From Arenimonas oryziterrae DSM 21050 = YC6267 (GTDB lineage Bacteria > Pseudomonadota > Gammaproteobacteria > Xanthomonadales > Xanthomonadaceae), in assembly GCF_000420545.1 (NCBI RefSeq), contig NZ_ATVD01000001.1, forward strand, positions 124,001-188,000: 64,000 nt of DNA. Reading direction: 5' to 3'. Below the pieces are notes generated by a model that worked only from the letters and a program-made list of their open reading frames with translations, did no database searches and had not been told where the DNA came from. The position numbers and the translations under genes are program-made. Below are positions 30,028 to 39,675 of this stretch, piece after piece (within the stretch, counting starts at the first letter, position 1; every line of letters begins with the position of its first letter).

Positions 30028-31002
30028 ATGTCCACGAACGAAAAATCCTCCGCCACTGCCAGCCATGTCGACTTGGCATTCACCCGCGAATCGCCGTACG
30101 GAACCCGAGCCGAACCGACCTATTCGGGTGCACTGAGCTTTCTGCGTCGGCGCTACAGCAAGGAACTCGCGGGAGTCGATGTCGCCGTCGTCGGTGTGCC
30201 TTTCGACCTGGCGACCACCAATCGTCCTGGAACACGCCTGGGTCCGCGCGCGATCCGCGCGGCATCGGCCTCGTTGGCCTGGTGTCCTCCCTATGCCTGG
30301 GACTTCGACCCGTTCGATCGTTTGCAGGTCGTCGACTGGGGCGATGTCTTTTTCGATCCCGGCGAGCCGCACAAGGCGCCGGAGGCAATCGCGGCGGCCT
30401 ATCGGCATTTCGTGGCGAGCGGCGTCGTGCCGTTGACCCTGGGCGGCGATCATTTCATCAGCTTTCCGATTCTGCAGGTGCTGCACGAACGCCACGGCCC
30501 GCTTGCCTTGATTCATTTCGACGCCCATTCCGATACCTGGCGTGATCGCGAAGGCCGTATCGACCACGGCACCATGTTTTTTCATGCGGCTCGCCTGGGT
30601 CTGGTCGATCCGGCCCGTTCGATCCAGTTGGGCATGCGCACGCACAACGACGAGACGCATGGCTACGAGGTGCGCGATGCGCGTTGGCTGCATGCGCAGG
30701 GCATGGACGCGGCGATTGCCGCCATTCGCGCGCGCGTCGGAAAAGCGAAGTGCTACGTCAGTTTCGACGTCGACTTCCTCGATCCTTCCTTTGCCCCCGG
30801 CACCGGCACGCCTGTCGTCGGTGGATTCAGCACGCAGGACGCGCTCCGGCTGATTCGCGGTCTTGCCGGCCTGGATATCGTCGGTATGGATGTCGTGGAA
30901 GTGTCGCCACCGTACGATATGAGCGAGTTGACGGCACTCGCGGCCGCGTCGATCGCCCAGGAATTGCTGGCGGCGCACGCCAGCCGGTTCCCATCGCGCT
31001 GA
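30028..31002 (+). CDS. Agmatinase/guanidino-acid ureohydrolase
   Basis: Arginase-family Mn enzyme, 324 aa. Metal-binding GGDHFISFP, IHFDAHSDTW and SFDVDFLDPSFAPGTGTP are all intact. The substrate cannot be fixed from sequence: agmatine (to putrescine) or guanidinobutyrate/guanidinopropionate (to GABA or beta-alanine) both suit the cluster. CCGGAG precedes the start. Last gene of the catabolic cluster. Confidence 0.88.
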   Translation: MSTNEKSSATASHVDLAFTRESPYGTRAEPTYSGALSFLRRRYSKELAGVDVAVVGVPFDLATTNRPGTRLGPRAIRAASASLAWCPPYAWDFDPFDRLQVVDWGDVFFDPGEPHKAPEAIAAAYRHFVASGVVPLTLGGDHFISFPILQVLHERHGPLALIHFDAHSDTWRDREGRIDHGTMFFHAARLGLVDPARSIQLGMRTHNDETHGYEVRDARWLHAQGMDAAIAAIRARVGKAKCYVSFDVDFLDPSFAPGTGTPVVGGFSTQDALRLIRGLAGLDIVGMDVVEVSPPYDMSELTALAAASIAQELLAAHASRFPSR

Positions 31003-31060
31003 GGATTCGGCCGGGCACCCGGACGCGGTATCCTGTACGACCCGCGATACCGAAATCCGC

Positions 31061-32407
31061 ATGTCCTCCCTGATTCGCGAACGCGCCATCCTCAAGCCCG
31101 CCCAGCTCAATGCGCTGGCGCGCGACTTGCTGGAAGGCAGTTTTGCGCAGGTCTGGGTCGAGGGAGAAATCAGCAACTTCTCCCGGCCCGCCTCCGGCCA
31201 CCTGTACTTCACGCTCAAGGACGAACGGGCGCAGGTACGTTGCGCATTATTCAAACAGAAGGCCATGTATCTGCGCTTCGTGCCGCGCGACGGCGCCCAG
31301 GTGCTGGTGCGTGGCCGGCTGACGCTGTACGAGGCGCGTGGCGACTACCAGCTCGTGCTCGAGCACATGGAGGAAGCCGGCGAAGGCGCTCTGCGCCGGG
31401 CTTTCGAGGAGTTGAAGGCCAAGCTCGCGGCCGAGGGCCTGTTCGCGCCTGAACGCAAGCGGCCGGTGCCGACCTTCGTGCGCCGCCTCGGCGTCATCAC
31501 CTCGCCGCGCGGCGCCGCCGTTCGCGACGTGTTGAGCGTGCTGGCGCGACGTTTTCCGCTGCTGGATGTGGAAATCCTGCCTGTTCCCGTGCAGGGCGAC
31601 GGCGCTGCCGTCGAGATCCGCGCGATGTTGTCCCGGGCATTGCATTCGCGACGCTACGACGCCTTGCTGCTGACCCGCGGCGGTGGCTCGCTGGAAGATC
31701 TGTGGAGCTTCAACGACGAGGCGCTGGCTCGCATGATCGCTGAGGCGGATATCCCGATCGTCTCCGCCGTCGGTCACGAGGTCGATTTTACCCTCGCGGA
31801 TTTCGCTGCCGATCTGCGCGCCCCGACGCCGTCGGCGGCGGCCGAACTGCTCGTGCCCGACCGCGGCGAATTGCTGACGCGCCTGGCGAATGCCCGTCGT
31901 CGACTGGAGACGGCGCTCGCGCGCCGGCTCACCGCGGCCGCACAGCGCAACGACCAGGCCTGGCTCCGCCTGCAGGCATTGCGGCCGCAAATTCGCGTGG
32001 AGCGCGGCGCCCATCGCCTGGCCAACTTGCGCGCCCGACTCGATGCCGCCACCACGAAAGGCCTGGTTGCCCGCGTGGACCGTCTGCGACAACTTGCGCA
32101 ACGGCTTCAACATCGGCATCCGCGCGAAAATCTCCTGTTGCAGCGCCATCGCCTCGACCTGCTCGGCCACCAACTGCACACCCAGATGCGTCTGCGCGTG
32201 GAGCGACAGTCCACGCGTCTGCAGGGACTCGCACGAGCGCTGCACTCGGTAAGCCCATTCGCGACGTTGGCGCGCGGTTACGCGATCGTGCGGCGCGAGG
32301 ACGGCAGCGTGCTGCGAAGCGCGGTCGATGCTCGCGACGGCGAGCCTGTCCGGACGCAGTTGGCGGAAGGCGTCCTGGCGATGATCGTGAAAAAGCCGGC
32401 CGATTGA
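31061..32407 (+). CDS. xseA: XseA, exodeoxyribonuclease VII large subunit
   Basis: 448 aa. N-terminal OB-fold (WVEGEISNFSRPASGHLYFTLKD), catalytic domain with VITSPRGAAVRDVLSVLARR and LTRGGGSLEDLWSFNDE, then a long coiled coil that binds XseB, and a C-terminal GYAIVRREDG segment. Degrades single-stranded DNA. The partner xseB is not in the window. Confidence 0.95.
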   Translation: MSSLIRERAILKPAQLNALARDLLEGSFAQVWVEGEISNFSRPASGHLYFTLKDERAQVRCALFKQKAMYLRFVPRDGAQVLVRGRLTLYEARGDYQLVLEHMEEAGEGALRRAFEELKAKLAAEGLFAPERKRPVPTFVRRLGVITSPRGAAVRDVLSVLARRFPLLDVEILPVPVQGDGAAVEIRAMLSRALHSRRYDALLLTRGGGSLEDLWSFNDEALARMIAEADIPIVSAVGHEVDFTLADFAADLRAPTPSAAAELLVPDRGELLTRLANARRRLETALARRLTAAAQRNDQAWLRLQALRPQIRVERGAHRLANLRARLDAATTKGLVARVDRLRQLAQRLQHRHPRENLLLQRHRLDLLGHQLHTQMRLRVERQSTRLQGLARALHSVSPFATLARGYAIVRREDGSVLRSAVDARDGEPVRTQLAEGVLAMIVKKPAD

Positions 32408-32416
32408 CCGACGCGA

Positions 32417-33841
32417 TCAGCGAGATTCGCCCGATTCCGCAATCGCCAATTCCACACCATGCCCCTGACCTTCGCCGCGCTTGGCCCGATACATGGCCGT
32501 GTCGGCCTCGCGCAACAAAGCGGCCGCATCCTGTCCGTGCTTTGGATAAGCCGCTACTCCGATGCTCGCACCGACGTACAGCTCCTGTCCCTGGATGCGG
32601 ATCGGATTGGCCAACGCCGCACGGATGCGCTGTGCGTACGCAAGAAGGCGTTCGTCGCTGATCGCATCAGCGTCGTTGACCAGCAACAAGAACTCGTCTC
32701 CGCCCATACGCGCAATGGTGTCGCTGCCGCGCACGGCCTGCTTGAGGCGAAACCCAACCGCGGCCAGCACTTCGTCTCCCGCCGCATGGCCCAGGGTGTC
32801 GTTGATCGGCTTGAATCCGTCCAGGTCGATGCACAGCAAGGCGAACACCCGCTGATTGCGTTGTCCTCGCCCGATCAACTGATTGAGTCGGTGCAGGGCC
32901 GCCATGCGGTTGGGCAATTGCGTCAGCGGGTCGACGCCGGCCATCGTGCGGATGCGCAGACGATCGCGCAGGATCCGAAAGACCGCCAGAACCGTCATGG
33001 CGGTGACGAACAATCCGATCAGACCCGCTTGCGTGAGGAACCAGACAGGCTCGCTCCAACCCGCATTGGGCATCGCCGAAATCAGCCAGCTGCCGCCGGG
33101 AACGAACGCCGGGACGCGCACGGCAAGCTTGTCCATGCGACTGTCGTCGCCGTAAATACTTGCACCCGCCGGCCCCATCGCATCGCGTCCACGAATTTCC
33201 ACGCGCAGCTCGCTCTCCAACGCAGGCATGCCGGCGTCCTCGAGTAGGGCCTCGAAATCCAGATGCAGTGTCGTCGCTCCCCAAAGCCTCGGTACGCCTT
33301 CGCGCGACACCCACACCGGCAGGACGCAGGTGAGCGCCTTTTTGCCGCCGGGAGCCGGCCACGGTCCGGCCACGACAGCATTGTCGAGTTGAATGGCATT
33401 GAGCATCGCGGGCTTGTAGGCATCGGCCGCCATCAGGTCGGTGCCGAGCAGATATTCGTTGTCGCGCTGCGGATAGATCGTACTAATGCGATAGCCGGGC
33501 GCCAGCGTGAGCGCCAGCATGTACGGATCGCTGATCTTGAGTTCTTCGGCGATACGCTGGAAATCGTCTTCGCTCATGCCCTCGCGAATGACCAGGTCGG
33601 CCGTCAGTCCGCGCAATTGGGCGACGCTGGAATAGATGCGGGTTTCCAGGCGTGCACGGAAATCCGACAACTGCATCTGGATCTTGGACTGTTGCTCCGT
33701 CAAACCGCGCTGTTGCGACAAGCGACCCGCCTGCCAACTGAGCAGCAGGCCCAGCAGCAGGACAGCGAGCGTCGTCAGCCACACCAGCCGCATGCGATGC
33801 GGCGGCAGCTTGGGCAGCGGGTGGCGATCGAAATCGGCCAT
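32417..33841 (-). CDS. CHASE-GGDEF diguanylate cyclase
   Basis: 474 aa. Membrane helix at about residues 18-40, a periplasmic CHASE-like sensor (ISTIYPQRDNEYLLGTDL is the typical core), a second helix near 270-290, then GGDEF with MGGDEF and an I-site RGSD five residues before it. So, unlike the cyclase at 5942, this one should be product-inhibited. Convergent with xseA (9 nt between stops). Confidence 0.9.
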   Translation of the reverse strand: MADFDRHPLPKLPPHRMRLVWLTTLAVLLLGLLLSWQAGRLSQQRGLTEQQSKIQMQLSDFRARLETRIYSSVAQLRGLTADLVIREGMSEDDFQRIAEELKISDPYMLALTLAPGYRISTIYPQRDNEYLLGTDLMAADAYKPAMLNAIQLDNAVVAGPWPAPGGKKALTCVLPVWVSREGVPRLWGATTLHLDFEALLEDAGMPALESELRVEIRGRDAMGPAGASIYGDDSRMDKLAVRVPAFVPGGSWLISAMPNAGWSEPVWFLTQAGLIGLFVTAMTVLAVFRILRDRLRIRTMAGVDPLTQLPNRMAALHRLNQLIGRGQRNQRVFALLCIDLDGFKPINDTLGHAAGDEVLAAVGFRLKQAVRGSDTIARMGGDEFLLLVNDADAISDERLLAYAQRIRAALANPIRIQGQELYVGASIGVAAYPKHGQDAAALLREADTAMYRAKRGEGQGHGVELAIAESGESR

Positions 33842-33940
33842 GACCTGACGGGTTGAGAGCGACCTCGCCAGTATCCCACCTAACCCCGTGAATCCGGCCT
33901 ATCCGTTCCGGAATACGCCCACCCACCACGGAGTTCCGCC

Positions 33941-35716
33941 ATGCGCCCGTCCGCCCTCGCTTTCGCCATTTCCCTGGCCTTGCTGGCCGCCTGCAGCCAG
34001 ACCCGCCCCAACACCGCGGCAGACACGACGAAAGCCGAAGAGGCGCCTCGGGATCGAGTGGCGCAGCTTGCCGTCGCTCCCCAACCTGTCTCCACGCCCG
34101 AAACCGGCGCCATCGCCGCCAGTACGGCCGATCCCCGCCGGGCCGAAAGCGATGCGATTGTCTACGAGGCAACGGATCAGGCCGCTGCCGTGAGCAAGGT
34201 CGCCGGCAACATCGCCAGCCCGATGTCGATGCCTCCGCCGCCGCCGGGCATTGGGGGCATCGTCGGCTATGCCGCGCCAGCCAATACCGAGCACTACGCG
34301 GAGCACCAGGACAATCCGACGCAACTCGTCGCCGAGAATTCGGTCAGCACGTTTTCGATCGACGTCGATACCGGCAGCTACAGCAACGTGCGCCGCATGC
34401 TCATGTCGGGCCAGCGTCCGCCGGCCGACGCCGTGCGCGCGGAGGAGATGATCAACTACTTCGACTACGGCTATGCCGGTCCCGCCTCGCGCACGACGCC
34501 GTTCCGGGTCAGCACCGAAATCGCACCGGCTCCCTGGAATGCGAAACACCAGTTGCTGCAGATCGGCATCCAGGGCTACGACGTCGACCGGGCCGAGATC
34601 CCGGCGTCCAATCTGGTCTTCCTGATCGACACCTCCGGTTCGATGCAGAGCGAAGACAAGCTGCCCTTGCTCAAGCAGAGCTTCGCCGAGTTGGTCAAGC
34701 AACTGCGCCCGCAGGATCGGGTGTCGATCGTCGTCTATGCCGGCAGCGCCGGTCTGATCCTCCCCCCGACGACGGGCGACCAGAAACAGACGATTCTCGC
34801 CGCGCTCGATCGCCTCGAAGCAGGCGGCTCCACCAATGGCGGCGAAGGTCTGCAATTGGCTTATGCGATGGCCAAACAAGGCTTCATGCGCAATGGCGTG
34901 AATCGCGTGATCCTCGCTACCGACGGCGACTTCAACGTGGGCACCGTCGACCAGAAGGCACTGGAGACGATGATCTCCGATCAGCGCGCCAGCGGCGTGG
35001 CCCTGACCACCCTGGGCTTCGGAACGGGCAACTACAACGACGCCATGGCCGAGCAATTGGCGGATCTGGGCAACGGCAATCACGCCTACATCGACACCCT
35101 CAACGAGGGCAAGAAAGTACTGGTCGAGGAAATGTCGTCGACGATGCTCACCATCGCACAGGATGTGAAAATCCAGGTGGAATTCAATCCGGCGGTGGTC
35201 GCCGAATACCGGCTGATCGGTTACGAAAATCGCGCCCTTCGCCGCGAGGACTTCAACAATGACAAGGTCGATGCAGGCGAGATCGGTGCTGGCCACGACG
35301 TGACAGCGCTCTACGAGATCACCCTCGTCGGAAGTGGCGGCGACAGCGTCGACCCCTTGCGCTATGGCCGCAACACCGCTGCGGCCGCCGGCAAGGCGGA
35401 CGAGATCGCCCTGCTCCGTCTGCGCTACAAGCAGCCCGGCGCGGACAGCAGCCGACTCATTGAGACGCCCCTGTCGAAACGTCAGATCCAGACCCAGGCC
35501 AGCGCCCGCCTGCGTTGGGCAGCGGCCGTTGCCGCCTATGCCGACCTGCTGCGCGGCGGGAAGAACGTGGGTCGATTCGGTTGGAACCAGGTCCATGCGC
35601 TGGCCGCCTCGGTGCCGGGCGACGATCGCTGGGGCTACCACGCCGAATTCCTCCAGCTCATCGACCGCGCTCGCGGGGTGACCCAGGGCGATGCCCCGGT
35701 GGCCGTCAGCGAATGA
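33941..35716 (+). CDS. VWA-domain lipoprotein (YfbK-like)
   Basis: 591 aa. Lipobox LLAAC with Cys near residue 18, a disordered Pro-rich stretch (PPPPPG), a YfbK N-terminal domain (STFSIDVDTGSYSNVRRML), a von Willebrand A domain with intact MIDAS (DTSGSM, then T and ATDGDFN), and a DUF3520 C-terminus. Good GGAG site. 48 nt upstream of the ECF sigma gene in the same direction, suggesting one unit. Function in this family is not well known; adhesion or envelope signalling is a guess. Confidence 0.88.
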   Translation: MRPSALAFAISLALLAACSQTRPNTAADTTKAEEAPRDRVAQLAVAPQPVSTPETGAIAASTADPRRAESDAIVYEATDQAAAVSKVAGNIASPMSMPPPPPGIGGIVGYAAPANTEHYAEHQDNPTQLVAENSVSTFSIDVDTGSYSNVRRMLMSGQRPPADAVRAEEMINYFDYGYAGPASRTTPFRVSTEIAPAPWNAKHQLLQIGIQGYDVDRAEIPASNLVFLIDTSGSMQSEDKLPLLKQSFAELVKQLRPQDRVSIVVYAGSAGLILPPTTGDQKQTILAALDRLEAGGSTNGGEGLQLAYAMAKQGFMRNGVNRVILATDGDFNVGTVDQKALETMISDQRASGVALTTLGFGTGNYNDAMAEQLADLGNGNHAYIDTLNEGKKVLVEEMSSTMLTIAQDVKIQVEFNPAVVAEYRLIGYENRALRREDFNNDKVDAGEIGAGHDVTALYEITLVGSGGDSVDPLRYGRNTAAAAGKADEIALLRLRYKQPGADSSRLIETPLSKRQIQTQASARLRWAAAVAAYADLLRGGKNVGRFGWNQVHALAASVPGDDRWGYHAEFLQLIDRARGVTQGDAPVAVSE

Positions 35717-35764
35717 CCGCCATGTGTCTAGGCGAAATCATGAAAACTACGTACGCTCCGCCTC

Positions 35765-36313
35765 ATGCAGGCGGAGCAACCCGACGAAGAACTCATGCTG
35801 GCCTACGGGGCCGGCAACGCGTCGGCTTTCGAAGTGCTTTACTCCCGCCATCGCGGTCCGCTGTTCCGTTTCATGATGCGCCAGGTTCGTGAACACGGCA
35901 CGGCGGAAGAGCTCTACCAGGATGTCTGGCAACGGGTTATCACCGCCCGGGAGCGTTATCGGCCCGAGGCCAAGTTCACCACCTGGCTCTATCAGATCGC
36001 GCACAATCGGCTTACCGATCATTGGCGAGCGCAGTCGCACCGCCCGCCTGCACCGGAGGACGCCGTCGAACGCGCCGAACGCGAGCCCGATCCGCACACT
36101 CCCGAACGACAGCTGTCTGCATTCGAGGAACGCCGGCGCCTGCAATTGGCTTTGGAGGAATTGCCCGCAGAACAGAGGGAAGCGGTGATGCTTCGCCTGG
36201 AACAGGAATTGTCCCTGGAAGAAATCGGTGAAATCACCGGCGTCGGCAGGGAGACGGTCAAGTCGCGATTGCGCTATGCCCTCGACAAGCTTCGGCAACG
36301 ATTGAACACATGA
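35765..36313 (+). CDS. ECF-type RNA polymerase sigma factor
   Basis: 182 aa. Region 2 is FEVLYSRHRGPLFRFMMRQVR ... TWLYQIAHNRLTDHWRA; region 4 is LPAEQREAVMLRLEQELSLEEIGEITGVGRETVKSRLRYA. Distinct from rpoE at 58929. The stop overlaps the start of the next gene by 4 nt (ATGA), the usual sigma/anti-sigma arrangement. Target promoters not identified. Confidence 0.92.
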   Translation: MQAEQPDEELMLAYGAGNASAFEVLYSRHRGPLFRFMMRQVREHGTAEELYQDVWQRVITARERYRPEAKFTTWLYQIAHNRLTDHWRAQSHRPPAPEDAVERAEREPDPHTPERQLSAFEERRRLQLALEELPAEQREAVMLRLEQELSLEEIGEITGVGRETVKSRLRYALDKLRQRLNT

Positions 36314-37215
36314 ATACTCACGAGCCAACCCGGGAACCGCTGGACGAGAACGAACGCGAGTTTGCGCGCGTCGTCCGGGCGTTGCCGGGCGGCGAGCCCT
36401 CCGCCAGCCTGGACGCCCGCATCCTCAAGGCAGCCCAGGATGCCGTCGCTGCCGCCCCGTCGCGACGGGCGCGCAGTTGGGCCGCGGGCGGCGCGTTGTG
36501 GGGTATCGGCTCGGCCGCTGCCGCTGTGCTGGCCATTGGCGTCGGCTGGCAAGTGCTGGCCCCGCCGTCGTCGACCTTGCCGGTGCCGGCAACCCGTACC
36601 AGCAGTGCGCCCGCGGCGATGGAAGAAAGCGGCACGACCGTCGAGTTCAAGGACGAAGCGCCGCGCGCGTTCGACAACTCGCCGCCGCCGCCTCCAGAAG
36701 CCGCCGCTGCACAACCGCGTCCCGCACGCGCTCCGATGCCGCCACCACCGCCTCCGGCGGCGCCGCCGCCAACCGCGATGGAAGCGCCCTCGCCCTTCAT
36801 CGACGAGCACGTTGCCGCCAACAGCGCCGCTGCCGCCAGCGATGCAGTCGCCAGCGCAGAATCGGACGCCGCGGCGACCGCTGCCGAACCGGCACTAGCC
36901 GCTCGGAGCAGCGGGTTGGTCGGGAAAGCCGCAGAAACCGAAAGCCGTCGCGAACGCGCGATGGATCAGGCCGTCGTAGGTGCCGCCGCCCCGACCGCCG
37001 TAGCTGCGCCGGCACCGGCTGCAACGCGCCCTGCATCTCAAGCCGCGGCGGCAAAAGCCGACTACCGCGGCAAGCCCGCCAACTGGCTCGCCCACATCCG
37101 GCAGCTGCGTGATGCGGAGGACCTGGCGGGCGCTCGCGAAAGCCTGCGGAATTTCAAGAAACGCTATCCCGACTACGTCATTCCGACCGATCTCGCGCCG
37201 CTGTTGCGCGAGTGA
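36310..37215 (+). CDS. Probable anti-sigma factor, Pro/Ala-rich membrane protein
   Basis: 301 aa, no recognised zinc-finger. A cytoplasmic N-terminus of about 56 residues, one membrane helix (~57-84, ALWGIGSAAAAVLAIGVGWQ), then a long Pro/Ala-rich periplasmic region and a short C-terminal helical segment (WLAHIRQLRDAEDLAGAR ... KKRYPDYVIP). The assignment rests on the ATGA overlap with the sigma gene and on this topology. The periplasmic part could be what the upstream VWA protein signals through. Confidence 0.72.
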   Translation: MNTHEPTREPLDENEREFARVVRALPGGEPSASLDARILKAAQDAVAAAPSRRARSWAAGGALWGIGSAAAAVLAIGVGWQVLAPPSSTLPVPATRTSSAPAAMEESGTTVEFKDEAPRAFDNSPPPPPEAAAAQPRPARAPMPPPPPPAAPPPTAMEAPSPFIDEHVAANSAAAASDAVASAESDAAATAAEPALAARSSGLVGKAAETESRRERAMDQAVVGAAAPTAVAAPAPAATRPASQAAAAKADYRGKPANWLAHIRQLRDAEDLAGARESLRNFKKRYPDYVIPTDLAPLLRE

Positions 37216-37222
37216 GCCTCTG

Positions 37223-37825
37223 ATGAGCCTGCACACGCTGGCGGCGCCGGCGAGGTTCACTCTGGAGGTCAAGAAGAGCCGCTTTCTCGCCCAGGCGGCT
37301 CCTGCGGAAACGCCCGAGGCGGCTCTCGCCTGGCTCCGGCAAGTCTCGGATGGGGACGCCACGCACAATTGCTGGGCCTACCGCATCGGACCGGCCTATC
37401 GCTATTCCGATGACGGCGAACCTGGCGGCACTGCCGGGCGCCCGATCCTTGCGGCTATCGAAGGCCAGGCACTGGACGGCGTCATCGTCGTGGTCACGCG
37501 TTGGTATGGGGGCATCAATCTCGGCGCAGGTGGACTGGTACGCGCGTACGGTGGCTCAGCGGCCGAATGCCTGCGAACCGCACCGCGACAGGCCCTCATC
37601 GCCTGGGTCGAAGCCCGTCTGGCCTGCGACTTCAGCCTGGCTTCGAACGTGCATGCGCTGATGGTCGCCGTGGGTGCAGAAAAGCTGGGGGAGAGCTTCG
37701 ACGAAACCGGCCTGCGCTTGCATTTGCGTCTGCCGGCACCCATGTTCGACCGGTTCGCCCTACGCCTTCGCGATGTCAGTCGCGGCGCGGCCCACCTGCT
37801 CCGGATCGAGACCGACATCGAATGA
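37223..37825 (+). CDS. YigZ/IMPACT-family protein
   Basis: 200 aa. UPF0029 core VKKSRFLAQAAP ... DGEPGGTAGRPIL ... VVVTRWYGGINLGAGGLVRAYG and a C-terminal ferredoxin-like domain. Function in bacteria unclear. Start 37223 is 7 nt after the anti-sigma stop; its own stop overlaps the ABC gene by ATGA, so it is probably in the same transcript. Confidence 0.9.
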   Translation: MSLHTLAAPARFTLEVKKSRFLAQAAPAETPEAALAWLRQVSDGDATHNCWAYRIGPAYRYSDDGEPGGTAGRPILAAIEGQALDGVIVVVTRWYGGINLGAGGLVRAYGGSAAECLRTAPRQALIAWVEARLACDFSLASNVHALMVAVGAEKLGESFDETGLRLHLRLPAPMFDRFALRLRDVSRGAAHLLRIETDIE

Positions 37826-39579
37826 ACACGCCCGCCGAGTCGCCACGACAGCGTCTGGTCTCGCTCAAGGGAATCCTCCCTTTCCTGTCGCCGCATCGCC
37901 GACTGTTGATGTACTGGCTGGTCGCACTCGCGATCTCTTCCACGGCCACCCTGTTCTTCCCGGTCGCCATCAAGGAACTGATCGATCAAGGTTTCCGCCA
38001 GGGAGGCGAAGTCGATTCGCGCTTTCTCCTGCTGTTCGGCGTCGCCGTCGTACTCGCGATGGCGACCGCAGCGCGCTTCTATTTCGTTTCCCTGCTCGGC
38101 GAGCGGGTAATCGCCGATCTGCGCACGAAACTCTATGCGCATTTGCTCGGACTCGACCAAAGCTTCTTCGAACGTACCCGTAGCGGCGAACTTTTGTCGC
38201 GGCTGTCCGCCGACGCCGAATTGTTGCGCAGTGTCGTCGGTTCGAGCATGTCGATCGCTTTGCGCAGCGGCATCACCGTCATTGGCAGCGCGGTGATGCT
38301 GTTCATCACCAGTCCGCGTCTGGGCGGCATGGCCTTGATCGGCATTCCGCTGATCGTCATGCCGATCGCCCTGTCGGGCCGGCGCGTACGCGGTGCCGCT
38401 AAGGACAGCCAGGACCGCGTCGCCGACGCGAATGCCCGGGCCGGCGAGACGTTCAATGCCATGCATACCGTGCAGAGCTACGCCCGCGAGCTGTTCGAAC
38501 GCGATCGGTTCGCTGAAGCCGTCATGCGCTCGCTTGGCGCAGCACGCAAGCGCATCCGCATGCAGTCCCTGCTGACGGCCTGCGTGATCGTGCTCGTGTT
38601 CGGCGGCATCACCGCCATCCTGTGGACCGGCGCCCGCGATGTCATGGCCGGAACCTTGACGCCCGGAACGCTGCTGCAGTTCCTGCTTTACGCGATGATC
38701 GGTGCCGGCTCGGTCGGCGCGCTCACGGAAGTCTGGAGCGAGGTGCAGCGCGCGGGGGGCGGCATGGAACGCATCAACGAGCTGCTCGGCGAAACGTCGA
38801 CGCTGCCCATTCCTGCACAACCCGCCGTGCTGCCTCGCCCATTGCGAGGCGAGGTGCGACTGGACCACGTACGTTTCCACTATCCAAGCCGACCGGATGC
38901 CGCCGCGCTGGAGGACTTCAGTCTGCAGGTGGCACCGGGCGAGACCGTGGCCCTTGTCGGCCCGTCGGGCGCAGGCAAGAGCACGGTGTTCCAGTTGCTG
39001 CTGCGCTTCCACGATCCCGAATCCGGTGTCGTCTCCGTCGACGGCCTGGACCTGAAGACATTGGATCCGTCAGCCTTGCGTGAGGCGATCGCCCTGGTGC
39101 CGCAGGACCCGGTGATCTTCGGTACGACCGCGCGCGAAAACCTGCGCTACGGCAAACTCGACGCCAGCCCTGACCAGATCGAAGCCGCCGCACGCAGCGC
39201 GGAAGCCCACGAATTCCTGCTGGCCCTGCCCCAGGGCTACGACAGTGAACTGGGCGAGCGCGGTGCGCGTCTGTCGGGTGGGCAGCAACAGCGCTTGGCG
39301 ATCGCTCGCGCCCTGCTCAAGGACGCTCCCATCCTGCTGCTCGATGAAGCAACCTCGGCACTGGACGCGCAAAGCGAGCGCGCGGTGCAACAAGCCCTCG
39401 AACGGTTGATGGAAGGCAGGACGACCCTGGTGATCGCGCATCGTCTCGCGACGGTTCTCAAGGCCGACCGCATCATCGTCATGGACCACGGCCGGGTCGT
39501 TGCCCAGGGAACGCATGCCGAGCTGGTCGCACAGGGGGGGCTCTACGCCGAACTCGCCCGACTGCAGTTCGATCACTGA
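37822..39579 (+). CDS. MsbA-like ABC exporter (permease-ATPase)
   Basis: 585 aa half-transporter: six membrane helices in residues ~25-310, then an ATPase with Walker A GPSGAGKST (near 380), Q-loop, signature LSGGQQQRLAIARALL, Walker B ILLLDEATSALD and H-loop IAHRLAT. Probably a homodimer. Cargo unknown; LptB/MsbA lipid-type exporters are similar. The frame is open upstream to 37501, but the ATG at 37822 gives the ATGA overlap with yigZ. Confidence 0.9.
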   Translation: MNTPAESPRQRLVSLKGILPFLSPHRRLLMYWLVALAISSTATLFFPVAIKELIDQGFRQGGEVDSRFLLLFGVAVVLAMATAARFYFVSLLGERVIADLRTKLYAHLLGLDQSFFERTRSGELLSRLSADAELLRSVVGSSMSIALRSGITVIGSAVMLFITSPRLGGMALIGIPLIVMPIALSGRRVRGAAKDSQDRVADANARAGETFNAMHTVQSYARELFERDRFAEAVMRSLGAARKRIRMQSLLTACVIVLVFGGITAILWTGARDVMAGTLTPGTLLQFLLYAMIGAGSVGALTEVWSEVQRAGGGMERINELLGETSTLPIPAQPAVLPRPLRGEVRLDHVRFHYPSRPDAAALEDFSLQVAPGETVALVGPSGAGKSTVFQLLLRFHDPESGVVSVDGLDLKTLDPSALREAIALVPQDPVIFGTTARENLRYGKLDASPDQIEAAARSAEAHEFLLALPQGYDSELGERGARLSGGQQQRLAIARALLKDAPILLLDEATSALDAQSERAVQQALERLMEGRTTLVIAHRLATVLKADRIIVMDHGRVVAQGTHAELVAQGGLYAELARLQFDH

Positions 39580-39626
39580 CGAACAGGCCCGATCGCCGAA
39601 AGCCACGCTTCGTCCACGTCTTCCAA

Positions 39627-39654
39627 GAAAAAACCCCGCCGAGGCGGGGTTTTT
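39627..39654. terminator. Bidirectional intrinsic terminator
   Basis: AAAACCCCGC, loop CGAG, GCGGGGTTTT, with A- and T-runs on either side. Ends the ABC exporter transcript on the plus strand and cspA on the minus strand. Confidence 0.9.
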
Positions 39655-39675
39655 CCTGAGCAGGGATCGGAGTTG

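Noticed and set aside
33899-35641. 580-codon open frame opposite the VWA lipoprotein gene
   Set aside because: Shadow frame; the plus strand has a lipobox and an intact MIDAS.
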